Shown: one piece after another, positions 43,666-51,439 of the stretch
Layout of the letters: every line of letters begins with the position of its first letter
Numbering within the stretch: position 1 is the first letter of the stretch
Assembly (NCBI GenBank): GCA_020638135.1
Contig: JACKJE010000007.1
Span: 72,208-136,207 of the forward strand
Length of the DNA stretch: 64,000 bases
Source of the DNA: Methylobacteriaceae bacterium
Lineage (GTDB): Bacteria > Pseudomonadota > Alphaproteobacteria > Rhizobiales > Beijerinckiaceae
Direction: 5' to 3'
Notes under the pieces: model-generated
Database searches by the model: none
What the model saw: only the letters and a program-made list of their open reading frames with translations
What the model was told of the DNA's origin: nothing
Made by a program: the position numbers and the translations under genes

Positions 43666-43673
43666 ATTCCGTC
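43666..43673 (-). promoter_or_regulatory. ATTCCGTC motif upstream of the relaxase gene
   Basis: An exact copy of the element's recurrent 8-mer in minus orientation (GACGGAAT), 44 bp before the relaxase start codon. Confidence 0.4.
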
Positions 43674-43778
43674 AGCGACGGCTTAGACGTCGATTTCGTC
43701 AGACATGTGTGCGTATTGGCGGGAATGTAGGGCGGATGGTTGGTAGCGAAGTCGGGGATGATACGCGCATCCAGTCTT

Positions 43779-45029
43779 TCAGTCGCCCATTCCGCTGCGG
43801 CCAGGCGGTTCAGGCGCGAGGAAGTTTGTGGGAGGGGCAGGCAGCGGCTTGTCTGCGAAGAGCCCGGGAAAGAGATAGGCGCGGTCTTGGACGGGAAATC
43901 CGACGCGTAAGGGCCCTTTCGGCGTGTCCGTCTTCAGGAAACCGCGAGCTGTGCAGGCGGCCACGATAGTGCGAGCGGTCCGCTCCGACGAGCCGACGAT
44001 AAGCGCGGCATCGCCGCGCGCGAGCTCGCCGAGTTCTAGCGTCTTGACGATCAGCCGGCTGGGTTGGGTCTTGCCTTCGAACACCAGGTCAGCAAGGCGC
44101 TGGTAGCGCCCGGCGAGAGCATCGAGGTCGAAGGCCTGGGCGCAGAACGAAATCTGGTCGAGAGCAATCTTTAGGAACCACTCGGAAAAATCGATGAGGG
44201 CGGCACGCGACAAATTGCCTCGTCCGTCGCGTTCGCCGCGACGCGGCGCGTCAGCGGCCCTCATCATCTGCTTGTATTCGCCGCGATCTTCGAGGCCGCG
44301 CGCCAGGCCGCGCGAGATCGACCAGAGGCCGTTGGCGCCGATGCCGGCGTGCTGGCACATCGCGTGCGACATCAGCCGCGCGATGCGGCCGTTGCCGTCG
44401 ATGAACGGATGAATGTAGGCCAAGCGATGGTGCGCTGCAGGAATGGCCAGTATTTTCTGGCCAGGATGGCCCGCTGCTTTCGCGAATCGTTCCCCGAAAG
44501 CGCGCATGAAATCAGGAACGCGCTCTGAGGACGGCGGGACGTGGATGCCAACGGCGACATCGTGGGCGACGTCGTTGCGGAAAGCGCCCGGCTCGATCTC
44601 GATTGTTGATGTCGTAGATTCGATGATGCGAAGCTCCGCGGGCATCCGTTCATAGAAGCGGCGGTGGAGATCCTGCAGGAAGGCGACTGATGTCGGAAGA
44701 GGCAGAGCGGCGGCTCCGGCCAGATCGTCGATATGCTTCTGGACCTCGATGTGGGCGCGGGCTTCCTGGACGAGGGGCCTGGCCTCGAGCGAGGGGCGTG
44801 CAAGCGCCTTTTCGATGTCGATCGGTCTGGTGGCGTGGCCTTCGATCAGGTTGGAATAGTAGCAGTCCATGATCCGCACGAGGTCAGCGAGCTCGGCTGC
44901 GGCGGGAGCTGGCAACCTGCCGGGCAGCCGAGCGCTGCACTGGGCGATTTCGGTCGCCAGTCCAACGAGCGGCGACGGCACGTCTTCTTCGAGGAACGCT
45001 GGTTCGAACCTGTAAGGCGTTTCGTCCAT
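43779..45029 (-). CDS. Fic family protein (AMP- or NMP-transferase)
   Basis: A 416-aa protein. The Fic core motif HPFIDGNGRIAR lies at residues 207-218 with the catalytic His207. An N-terminal inhibitory motif of the S/TxxxE(G/N) type, SNLIEG, lies at residues 59-64, which marks a class II, self-inhibited Fic. A winged-helix-like C-terminal domain follows (LELGELARGDAALIVGSSERTARTIV). Fic enzymes attach AMP, or sometimes other groups, to hydroxyl side chains of targets. In a mobile element it may be a regulator or toxin. Confidence 0.9.
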   Translation of the reverse strand: MDETPYRFEPAFLEEDVPSPLVGLATEIAQCSARLPGRLPAPAAAELADLVRIMDCYYSNLIEGHATRPIDIEKALARPSLEARPLVQEARAHIEVQKHIDDLAGAAALPLPTSVAFLQDLHRRFYERMPAELRIIESTTSTIEIEPGAFRNDVAHDVAVGIHVPPSSERVPDFMRAFGERFAKAAGHPGQKILAIPAAHHRLAYIHPFIDGNGRIARLMSHAMCQHAGIGANGLWSISRGLARGLEDRGEYKQMMRAADAPRRGERDGRGNLSRAALIDFSEWFLKIALDQISFCAQAFDLDALAGRYQRLADLVFEGKTQPSRLIVKTLELGELARGDAALIVGSSERTARTIVAACTARGFLKTDTPKGPLRVGFPVQDRAYLFPGLFADKPLPAPPTNFLAPEPPGRSGMGD

Positions 45030-45095
45030 TGTGCCGATCCGTCTCGCACGATATTTATCTGATTATTATAGGCTTTTAACACGTCACAACTTAAT

Positions 45096-45118
45096 GGTTG
45101 CCGATGTAGGTTGCCGAT
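45096..45118. repeat. two direct repeats GGTTGCCGAT upstream of fic
   Basis: Copies lie at 45096-45105 and 45109-45118 (13-base period), within an AT-rich gap, 67-89 bp before the Fic start. They are a candidate binding site for the Fic protein's own winged helix or another regulator. Confidence 0.4.
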
Positions 45119-45126
45119 TTGCTCAG

Positions 45127-45681
45127 CTAATGGCCGGTAAGCGCTTCGCGATAGCGCGGATCGACGATGGCCCGGGCGATCTTGTGGAGGCGCTGTGCAT
45201 CTGGTCCCGCGCGGTGCGGGACGGGCCAGTGACGGTCGGCATCGTTCAAAATCGCGGCGAGCTTTTCATAGCCGCCGCCATACTGGATCGCGAGGGCGGC
45301 GTCGAGGACGTCGAAGTCGACGAGACGCCAGGGGTAGGGGCGGCTCGCGGCCTGATACAATCTGTTTAGCCAGCCGCCGTCGGCGGCCGGATTATCGGAG
45401 ACCAGAACGGCGCCGGTCCAGGCGGCATCGAGCCGGCGGCAGGCGGTCTCGACGGCGATCCCGTGCGAAATCAGCCGCTCGTATGGAATGTTGTGAATTG
45501 CTTGGGCCGCCTCGGTGAAATCGTCAAAGCGCCAGCTGGTGGCTGGCCGGACGAGGAACGACGCGGGTTCCTGTTCGTCGTCGACCGACCAGCCGACCTC
45601 GATCGGATAGGACTCGCGCCCGAGGCCGGAAGCCTCGAGGTCGACGAAGATGACGGGGCGATCCTGAAAGGCGATCTTCAT
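45127..45681 (-). CDS. DEDD-type 3'-5' exonuclease-like protein
   Basis: A 184-aa protein of the DnaQ-like fold. Exo I reads IFVDLEASGLGRESYPIEVGW, with the Asp-x-Glu pair. An Exo II Asp is in VLVSDNPAADGGWL, and Exo III reads HRAGPDAQRL with a His and Asp. It would remove nucleotides from 3' ends. Its start overlaps the end of the metallophosphoesterase gene (ATGA-like), so the two form a coupled pair. It is homologous to the 48030-48521 protein. Confidence 0.8.
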   Translation of the reverse strand: MKIAFQDRPVIFVDLEASGLGRESYPIEVGWSVDDEQEPASFLVRPATSWRFDDFTEAAQAIHNIPYERLISHGIAVETACRRLDAAWTGAVLVSDNPAADGGWLNRLYQAASRPYPWRLVDFDVLDAALAIQYGGGYEKLAAILNDADRHWPVPHRAGPDAQRLHKIARAIVDPRYREALTGH

Positions 45682-46226
45682 GGGCGGCGGTGACCGGGCG
45701 TGGCGTCGAGGTCGGGATCGAGTGGCAATGTTGCGAGGCGCCGGCGGATGTTGGTGAGCGTGACCGGCTGAAAGCCCCAGCAATCGACGCCTACGTCGAT
45801 CGAATGCCGTGTTCCTCGGAGGCGCCCGTGCATGTGGCCGAACAGATGGATCGCGCCCTTTGTCGCCTGTGGCCACGACATCATGGGATAATGGCACATG
45901 GCGATCCGTTGACCGTCGACGATCGTCGTGGCGATCTGGCTGATCGAAGCCCATGGGAGGGTCAGGAGAGCCTCCTTTCCTTCGTCGTGATTGCCGATGA
46001 CGAGATGTTTGATGCCGGTGAGGCGGTGGAAGACGGCCTCGATCCTTTCGTCGCGGCCGAAGGCGAAATCACCGAGATGCCAGACGGTGTCATCTGGCTG
46101 AACGCGCGTGTTCCATGCCGCGATCATGGCTTCGTCCATCGCTGCGGCGTTTGGGAACGGGCGCTTTGCGAGGTCGATGATGCGCGCGTGTGTAAAGTGG
46201 GTGTCGGCGGTGAACCAGGTGGTCAT
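45678..46226 (-). CDS. metallophosphoesterase, 182 aa
   Basis: Calcineurin-like phosphoesterase signatures are all present: TADTHFTH (DxH), WHLGDFAFG (GDxxx), VIGNHDEGK (GNHD/E), and the late MCHYPMM and FGHMHGRL histidines. It is a compact member, like MJ0936/YfcE-type phosphodiesterases, probably acting on nucleotides or nucleic-acid ends. It is the first of a coupled pair with the exonuclease. The ATG at 46226 is chosen because the fold begins there. Confidence 0.88.
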   Translation of the reverse strand: MTTWFTADTHFTHARIIDLAKRPFPNAAAMDEAMIAAWNTRVQPDDTVWHLGDFAFGRDERIEAVFHRLTGIKHLVIGNHDEGKEALLTLPWASISQIATTIVDGQRIAMCHYPMMSWPQATKGAIHLFGHMHGRLRGTRHSIDVGVDCWGFQPVTLTNIRRRLATLPLDPDLDATPGHRRP

Positions 46227-46259
46227 GAGGCTATATCTCAATTGTGAGCCGCCGGTCAG

Positions 46260-46347
46260 CTAGCGCTGCTCGATGAATTTCAGGTCGGCCAAATGTTCCG
46301 CGCGGGCATCGGCGAAATCGCGGTGTGCGGCGCGCCTGCGGATTTGG
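46260..46347 (-). pseudogene. possible remnant of a second metallophosphoesterase
   Basis: The minus strand reads ARAEHLADLKFIEQR before a stop at 46260. This resembles TRAEHLADLMFLAQT inside the 50629-51384 metallophosphoesterase, and the DNA is similar over about 29 bases (46281 vs about 50923). It is only a fragment, with no start or catalytic residues. Confidence 0.3.
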
Positions 46348-47094
46348 TCAGTCGCCGATGCCCGAGCCTTTTGGCTTGTTTGGCGCATCCGAATTTGATG
46401 TTCGTGCAGTGGGCGCGTTGCGCTCGATGACTTCTTGCTCGAGGCTTTGGAGCGCAGTCGGTCTGCGAGGGTCGGCTTTAGGCGAGACCGGAATGGTAGT
46501 CGCCCGCGGGAAATGCGGTAAGGAGAGCGACTTCTCGACCGCGGTGCGAGCAAAATCGGGGGTCGCTTCAATGATGTGTTGCGGTGGGGGCTCGATTATT
46601 GTCGCGTGAGTTGGCGTGACCGTTAAAAAGTGGCGGGGCGCGGCGTCGCTGTTGTCGAAGAGCGATAGTTCCGTGAACAGCGGTGGCATCGAACGCAGAT
46701 TTTCGATGCATCGGCCGAACCGCCGTTCGATATCTGCCGAGGGAACGGCGTGGCCGCCGAGCGCGACTCGATGCGCTACGCGATTGCGAGCGACGTCGAG
46801 CGAGTCTAGGAGCACGGCGACGACGTGCGTAGAAAAGCCATGCGCGGACGCCAGATTTAGTATGTCGTAAGGGCGAACGCCAGAGAAGGTTGTGTCGATC
46901 GCGAAAGAGGCGCCATTTTTGAGATGAGTATGGCGGGTGTTTATTGCTTCGCGTGCTGCCGCTGCAGGTGACAGTTTGTGCTCAACGGCGATGTCATCAG
47001 GCGATATGAGTGGAATACTGTCTGGAAGCGTGTCGTGAGCTAGCGATGTCTTGCCGGCGCCATTTGGGCCGGCAAAGATGAATAGTGTTGGCAT
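46348..47094 (-). CDS. zeta-toxin-like P-loop kinase
   Basis: A 248-aa protein. Walker A is GPNGAGKTS near residue 9, followed by LISPDDIA and AIDTTFSGVRP, which match the substrate-binding part of zeta/PezT-type kinases. The last 90 residues are Pro/Ser-rich and probably disordered. Zeta toxins phosphorylate UDP-N-acetyl-sugars and poison wall synthesis. The start overlaps the preceding small gene by 55 bases, an arrangement typical of toxin-antitoxin pairs. Confidence 0.82.
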   Translation of the reverse strand: MPTLFIFAGPNGAGKTSLAHDTLPDSIPLISPDDIAVEHKLSPAAAAREAINTRHTHLKNGASFAIDTTFSGVRPYDILNLASAHGFSTHVVAVLLDSLDVARNRVAHRVALGGHAVPSADIERRFGRCIENLRSMPPLFTELSLFDNSDAAPRHFLTVTPTHATIIEPPPQHIIEATPDFARTAVEKSLSLPHFPRATTIPVSPKADPRRPTALQSLEQEVIERNAPTARTSNSDAPNKPKGSGIGD

Positions 47095-47264
47095 GGCTCG
47101 AACCGATTGGTCTTGTCATTCCAACGGCCAACTTCGCGGCGGCCATCGGGGTAGATACGGGTGGTTTTTGTGGGATCGCCGGGCGTATGGACGTAGATCG
47201 GGTGTCCAGCTTCGAGCAACCGCTCTCCGATGGGTTTTTGGGGCAATGGGCGAAGCTTGAGCAT
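47040..47264 (-). CDS. small partner of the zeta-like kinase, candidate antitoxin (74 aa)
   Basis: A small basic protein (PIGERLLEAGHPIYVHTPGDPTKTTRIYPDGRR...). It precedes and overlaps the kinase gene by 55 bases in another frame, so both are made from one transcript. It does not look like the classic three-helix epsilon antitoxin. An antitoxin role is inferred from arrangement only. Confidence 0.55.
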   Translation of the reverse strand: MLKLRPLPQKPIGERLLEAGHPIYVHTPGDPTKTTRIYPDGRREVGRWNDKTNRFEPCQHYSSLPAQMAPARHR

Positions 47265-47338
47265 CGTTATCTCGTAGGCTGTGTGGCAAATACTAGCAGA
47301 ATAAGAGATTTCGCGCAAAACCGAGGAGGCCCGGACTT

Positions 47339-48025
47339 CTATTGCTTCTTTCGGTTCAAAAGCGACACGACGCCTTGCATCGCTGGCTTGCCGCGGAGAG
47401 GCTTGCCGTCGACAACGGCGAACATCGCCCGATCGCGGTTGCGAACGGTCAGCGCATAGATTTTGCGCCAGTCGGGGGTTGGCACAAATTCGGTGGCGCC
47501 CCAGCCGTCGTCGAGGTCGTCATTGTGGCGCCACCAACCGCCGGTTGCTTCGTGAAGGCGACGGAGTTCAGCGATCCGGGGGTCGTTTCCGGACAAGCGC
47601 ATCCAGGCGTGGCGACCACCGTGGATCAGTTCCCATAGGGCGAATTCCGTGTCGGGATGCCAGGAGGCGCAGTAGGCGTCCTCTGAGAGGTCCGACATCA
47701 GGTGGCGCAGCGCATAGCGGGGTGTGCGCGCGCGAAAACCCTCGTGCCAGCTTTCGACGCTGCGCCAGAGGGCGAGCGCTTGGCGCGCCGCTTTTTCGTC
47801 GGCGATTCCTGGTCCGAAGCGGCGAGCCAGATCGACGCGCGTCGCAGCGTCGAGTTCAACCCGCGCGAGTTGCGCTATCCAAAGATCGGCGGCGCGGACC
47901 GGCTCGAGGCTTCCGGCTTGTAGTGGCCGAGTGACTATGGCCTCGCAGGCGCGCGAAAGCTGCTCGACATAGTGTTGCGCGGTCGGCTCATCGGCGTCGA
48001 GCGAGAGTGGCGGCGGAAGGTCCAT
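47339..48025 (-). CDS. hypothetical protein, 228 aa
   Basis: A soluble, Trp- and Arg-rich helical protein (LWIAQLARVELDAATRVDLARRFG). Family unknown. It starts 5 bp after the stop of the 48030-48521 exonuclease and is probably co-transcribed with it. Confidence 0.6.
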   Translation of the reverse strand: MDLPPPLSLDADEPTAQHYVEQLSRACEAIVTRPLQAGSLEPVRAADLWIAQLARVELDAATRVDLARRFGPGIADEKAARQALALWRSVESWHEGFRARTPRYALRHLMSDLSEDAYCASWHPDTEFALWELIHGGRHAWMRLSGNDPRIAELRRLHEATGGWWRHNDDLDDGWGATEFVPTPDWRKIYALTVRNRDRAMFAVVDGKPLRGKPAMQGVVSLLNRKKQ

Positions 48026-48029
48026 GGAG

Positions 48030-48521
48030 TTATTTGTTTCCTGCAAGGGTAAGCGCCTTGTGTAGAAGACGCTCGGCGTCTGATGCAGCTCGATGGTCGA
48101 GCGGCGGCTCGTCATCATGCTCGAACAGCGCCGACGGCCGAATTCCCAGTGTCCGGCCAAGAGCGGCTGCATCGCCCAGCTGGAAAGCGCAGGGCTCCGG
48201 GCATTCCTCCATGAGCAGAAATAGCCAACGATGGTCCCATTTCCAGCCATCGCAATAAGCGACGCCGGCTGGCGCGAGCAATGCATTGAGCTGGCGGGCG
48301 ACATCAAAGGCAGCGGGCGCCTTCATGAGCTCGGCACGGGTGATCCCGTGGATGCGAAAGGCGACCGGGTCCCAGCTCATTGTCTGAAGCCAACCGACGG
48401 TCGGTTTTATCAGGGACGACCAGACCGAAATGAAGGACCGCGCCGGATCGTGGATCGCGACGCCGACCTCGATCGGATAGCCGTTGGAGCTGGAGGCTTC
48501 GAAATCGATGGTGGCGATCAT
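48030..48521 (-). CDS. DEDD-type 3'-5' exonuclease-like protein
   Basis: A 163-aa DnaQ-like protein. Exo I is MIATIDFEASSSNGYPIEVG, an Exo II Asp lies in YCDGWKWDHRWLF, and Exo III is HRAASDAERL. It is related to the 45127-45681 protein. Its first 85 bp are nearly repeated at 50536-50623. It lies upstream of the 228-aa gene. Confidence 0.82.
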   Translation of the reverse strand: MIATIDFEASSSNGYPIEVGVAIHDPARSFISVWSSLIKPTVGWLQTMSWDPVAFRIHGITRAELMKAPAAFDVARQLNALLAPAGVAYCDGWKWDHRWLFLLMEECPEPCAFQLGDAAALGRTLGIRPSALFEHDDEPPLDHRAASDAERLLHKALTLAGNK

Positions 48522-48534
48522 GGCGCTAAGCCGG

Positions 48535-48897
48535 TTAGTCGGCGGGATCGATGGCGCTGACGACGCGAGCGACGATTTCCGCCATGGTTGAGCTGTTCAA
48601 AGTCTCGATGTATCGGGCGCTGCCGGCGCGTACGCGTGCTGCAATATCGAAGCTGCGAACCTGATTGCAGACAGCGACGCCAGTCGTTTCGTGCCCGCTG
48701 ACCAAGACCGCGAGCCCTACGTTGCGTGCGAAGGCGCCTCCGGTTGTGATCGGGACGGTCATGCTGACGCCTAGTGCGTTGATCTGGCGCGGCGTGATGA
48801 CGACGAAGCGGTGGCGGTCCTTCATTTCGCGGCCGGCGACGGGATTCGGATCAATCCAGTAGACGTCGCCGCAGCGAGGGACGTCGCTGCGAACCAT
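48535..48897 (-). CDS. pemK: PemK/MazF-family toxin, mRNA endoribonuclease
   Basis: A 120-aa protein with the family pattern CGDVYWIDPNPVAGREMKDRH, RFVVITP, and VPITTGG, ending in helix NSSTMAEIVARV. MazF/PemK toxins cut mRNA at short sequences and stop growth until neutralised. It lies 13 bp after the pemI-like antitoxin gene, in the usual antitoxin-first order. Confidence 0.92.
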   Translation of the reverse strand: MVRSDVPRCGDVYWIDPNPVAGREMKDRHRFVVITPRQINALGVSMTVPITTGGAFARNVGLAVLVSGHETTGVAVCNQVRSFDIAARVRAGSARYIETLNSSTMAEIVARVVSAIDPAD

Positions 48898-48910
48898 CAG
48901 GCGATCTCCA

Positions 48911-49177
48911 TCAGGCGATTTCTCTACCGACCGGATCGCCGTCCTGCGCCCAGGCGACTTCGGCGGTGAGCCGCTTCATGCCGGCCGCGCCCTTCAGCAG
49001 CTCCGCCATAGAATAGCGCCTGCGTGCCGGCGCGGCTGGTCGGGCGATGAGCTGCCGACCTTCGACCGAGAGCATTACTTGCGCGCCAACGTCGAGGTCG
49101 AGCAGCTTGAGCAATGCAGGAGGAATAGTGACGACGGCGGCGCCGCCCTGCTTTCGAATCTTGGACGTGATGGCCAT
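48911..49177 (-). CDS. pemI: PemI/ChpS-like antitoxin, AbrB-type DNA-binding fold
   Basis: An 88-aa protein. The first 45 residues form an AbrB/MazE swapped-hairpin pattern (SKIRKQGGAAVVTIPPALLKLL). The C-terminal tail (SMAELLKGAAGMKR...) would wrap the PemK toxin. It probably represses its own promoter through the palindrome at 49198-49215. Confidence 0.9.
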   Translation of the reverse strand: MAITSKIRKQGGAAVVTIPPALLKLLDLDVGAQVMLSVEGRQLIARPAAPARRRYSMAELLKGAAGMKRLTAEVAWAQDGDPVGREIA

Positions 49178-49197
49178 AGCAGTTCCTTCAATTTAAG

Positions 49198-49215
49198 GTG
49201 CAACATATGTAGCAC
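49198..49215. promoter_or_regulatory. palindromic operator for pemIK
   Basis: GTGCAACATATGTAGCAC is a near-perfect palindrome centred on ACATATGT, 21 bp upstream of the antitoxin start. Antitoxins of this fold bind such sites to repress the operon. Confidence 0.65.
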
Positions 49216-49300
49216 TTTTTTGGCGAGCTGCAATGTTTCGGCGCCTAATAGAATCTTAGGCTTCCTCGCTGAATGTCGAGAGCTTGCGGGAGACAGGCCG

Positions 49301-50034
49301 ATGAAGATCGCCGACAGGCTAAAGGGGGATATGGCGCAGGCAATCGTCCGGTCGCTCTTGCTGCAGTCGAGATATCGCGCGATTGATTTTGGCGTTGAGA
49401 AGACCGTTCGGGAATTGGCTTCGCTTCCATTCGAGGTATTCGACGCGATCAGGCGCACGGGACTCAATGGCAAGGAAGCAGAAGTCCGCGAAGACCATCG
49501 GGCGCTTCGGCTATGCCCGATTTCGTCGTCATCGATCCGGCGCAGACGGTGTTGTCTCTGGTCGAGGTTAAGTATCGCACGAAGCTCGATGATGTGAAGG
49601 CGAGGGAAAAGGACGGTCTGCTCGACAGGCTTGTTCGCCAGGCGCGTCGTTTCAGCGAGGTGGTCGTTATAATGCTCGTCGCCGAGCCGCCGGAAGGCGT
49701 CGTCAGGACCGACGATTTGTTTGGATGTGCGCGCTGCTTCGTCCTGACGACGCAGCGCGATCTGACGTCGGCGTCGCCCATAGAGACAAGCTCGTTAGCG
49801 GTGGTTTGCAAAAATCGGGAATGGCGGGACTATAGCTCGTTCGACAACAGCATCACGGCTTTGTGGAACGACGCGATGTCGTTGAAGGAAGTTTTCGTCA
49901 TGCTCGATGACAAGCTGTCCCATGAAAAGATTTCGGAGAGAGCTTCGTGCGTCTATGACGCCGTAAATGCGCTGTCGTGCGTGGGAGGCCGCGCCGGCCA
50001 GCGACCGGCAAGAGCGGTCTCAAACGCGCCGTAG
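49301..50034 (+). pseudogene. restriction-endonuclease-like gene, frameshifted
   Basis: The first frame starts at the ATG at 49301 (MKIADRLKGDMAQAIVRSLL) and continues to about 49512 (DHRALRL). The second frame then starts with MPDFVVIDPAQTVLSLVEVKYRT, an endonuclease-like core with the D...ExK arrangement, and ends at 50034. The two frames meet at CGGCTATGCCC, where removing two bases would join RL to PDF. The pieces look like the halves of one nuclease-fold protein of about 240 aa. The last 27 codons overlap the convergent 49953 gene. Confidence 0.6.
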
Positions 50035-50417
50035 GGGTCGCCATCGCCAATGTCGATGAAAGCCGTGTTAATGTCGCCTCGGTGGCCGCCGTTTACAAGC
50101 AGCGCTTTGGCGACAACCTGTGGATCAGTCCCGCGTGCGACGCAATTGCGGAAGAAATCCATCCATTGCCTTTGATAGAGGCCGTGCTCCTTTAGACGCG
50201 TGTGGGCGAGTCCTGTTGGAACAGCGGCTTCCCAAGCGGCGGCGAGCGCCCGGCGTCGTGCGGCCAGTTCTTCCGGCGAGACGCGGTCGAGGTTGCGATA
50301 CAGGTTTTCGATGAACCGCTCTGACTCCCGGAACGCGCGCTCGAGTTTGTCGGGCGAGGAAGCCTCGCGCATCACTATGTCCCGGCGAGAGGGGAAGGCG
50401 ATGATGTCGGCGCTCAT
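49953..50417 (-). CDS. hypothetical protein, 154 aa
   Basis: A helical, Arg/Glu-rich protein (FRESERFIENLYRNLDRVSPEELAARRRAL) with a C-terminal VNGGHRGDINTAFIDIGDGDP segment. Family unknown. Its 3' end overlaps the end of the frameshifted nuclease gene by about 80 bases on the opposite strand. Confidence 0.55.
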   Translation of the reverse strand: MSADIIAFPSRRDIVMREASSPDKLERAFRESERFIENLYRNLDRVSPEELAARRRALAAAWEAAVPTGLAHTRLKEHGLYQRQWMDFFRNCVARGTDPQVVAKALLVNGGHRGDINTAFIDIGDGDPYGAFETALAGRWPARPPTHDSAFTAS

Positions 50418-50514
50418 GTCTTTGTCCTTTTCCGGGGAGTAATCCAGTTTGGCTCCCGCGTTCGCAGAACAGAAGGGGTAATTCCCGACCGGCTCCGACC
50501 GGGCGGTGATATCT

Positions 50515-50619
50515 TTAGGACGGTTTCCGGCAGAACCGCGCCGGATCGTTGATCGCGACGCCGACCTCGATCGGATAGCATTGGGAAGCGGAAGCTTCGA
50601 AATCGATGGTGGCGATCAT
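50515..50619 (-). pseudogene. 5' remnant of a DEDD exonuclease gene
   Basis: It reads MIATIDFEASASQCYPIEVG and then NDPARF before running into a stop, 34 residues in all. The DNA from 50536 to 50623 is nearly identical to the first part of the 48030-48521 gene. It begins 9 bp after the stop of the 50629-51384 metallophosphoesterase, mirroring the coupled pair at 45127-46226. Confidence 0.75.
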
Positions 50620-50628
50620 GGCGTTTTT

Positions 50629-51384
50629 CTAGATTTCGATGGTCAAACGCGGGTCGAACGCAGCGTTTTGCGCGCCGTATCCGCGGGGATTGCAGACGAT
50701 CCGCGTTTTGCCGATTTGATAATCAGACACATTGTGGGTGTGGCCGTGGACCCAGAGTGCGGGTTGAAATTGTTCAATGATGTGATCGAGATCGCTCGCA
50801 AATGCTGGATTGAGGACACTGCTGGCGAATCTGGGCGCGATCGATCGATTTGACGGCAGATGATGCGTCACCACGACAGTGTGGCCATCAAACGGCTCTG
50901 CCAGCGTCTGTGCGAGGAACATCAGGTCGGCCAGATGTTCGGCGCGCGTATGCCAGGGCATGAAACGCGCGATATGGCCGCTGGCTTCCCGATATTTGAC
51001 AACGCGATTATCATCGAGGTTTTGGCCGGCGGTTACCATCGAGAGCTTGGCCGTGCGGTAGAGAGCATAGTCGGTCCAGAGGGTCGCGCCGATGAATCGG
51101 ACGTCATCGATGATGACGGTGTCGCGCGCGAGGAACGATGCCTCGGTTCTTGCGGCCGCGGCTCGGCCAGCCTGGACATTGTCCTGCAGGACATGACCGA
51201 AATGTTCGTGGTTTCCAGGTACGAAAACGCTCGGGCCGAATGGAGCTAGGATTTCTACTGCTTGAGCGCAGCTGCCGTGCAGGTCCCCGACTGCGATGAT
51301 CACGTCATAGTCTTCACGATCCCAGAGATCTGGCAGCGGGTTTTGATGCTCGAGATGCAAGTCTGAAAGAATCCGTAGACGCAT
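50629..51384 (-). CDS. metallophosphoesterase, 251 aa
   Basis: Calcineurin-like motifs: LSDLHLEH (DxH), VGDLHG (GD), VPGNHEHF (GNHE), VVVTHHLPS and VHGHTHNVS. It is the larger of two such enzymes here and closer to YkuE-like phosphoesterases. A remnant of an exonuclease gene follows it. The ATG at 51384 is chosen because the fold starts there (MRLRILSDLH). Confidence 0.88.
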   Translation of the reverse strand: MRLRILSDLHLEHQNPLPDLWDREDYDVIIAVGDLHGSCAQAVEILAPFGPSVFVPGNHEHFGHVLQDNVQAGRAAAARTEASFLARDTVIIDDVRFIGATLWTDYALYRTAKLSMVTAGQNLDDNRVVKYREASGHIARFMPWHTRAEHLADLMFLAQTLAEPFDGHTVVVTHHLPSNRSIAPRFASSVLNPAFASDLDHIIEQFQPALWVHGHTHNVSDYQIGKTRIVCNPRGYGAQNAAFDPRLTIEI

Positions 51385-51439
51385 CGGAGGTCGGTTCTGG
51401 TGATGGACCGGCACTGAGAGCCGGCATGGTTGCAGTTCA

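Noticed and set aside
43623..43778. Defined oriT with nic site
   Set aside because: Position next to the relaxase fits, but I could not match a MOBQ nic consensus or a convincing inverted repeat beside it.
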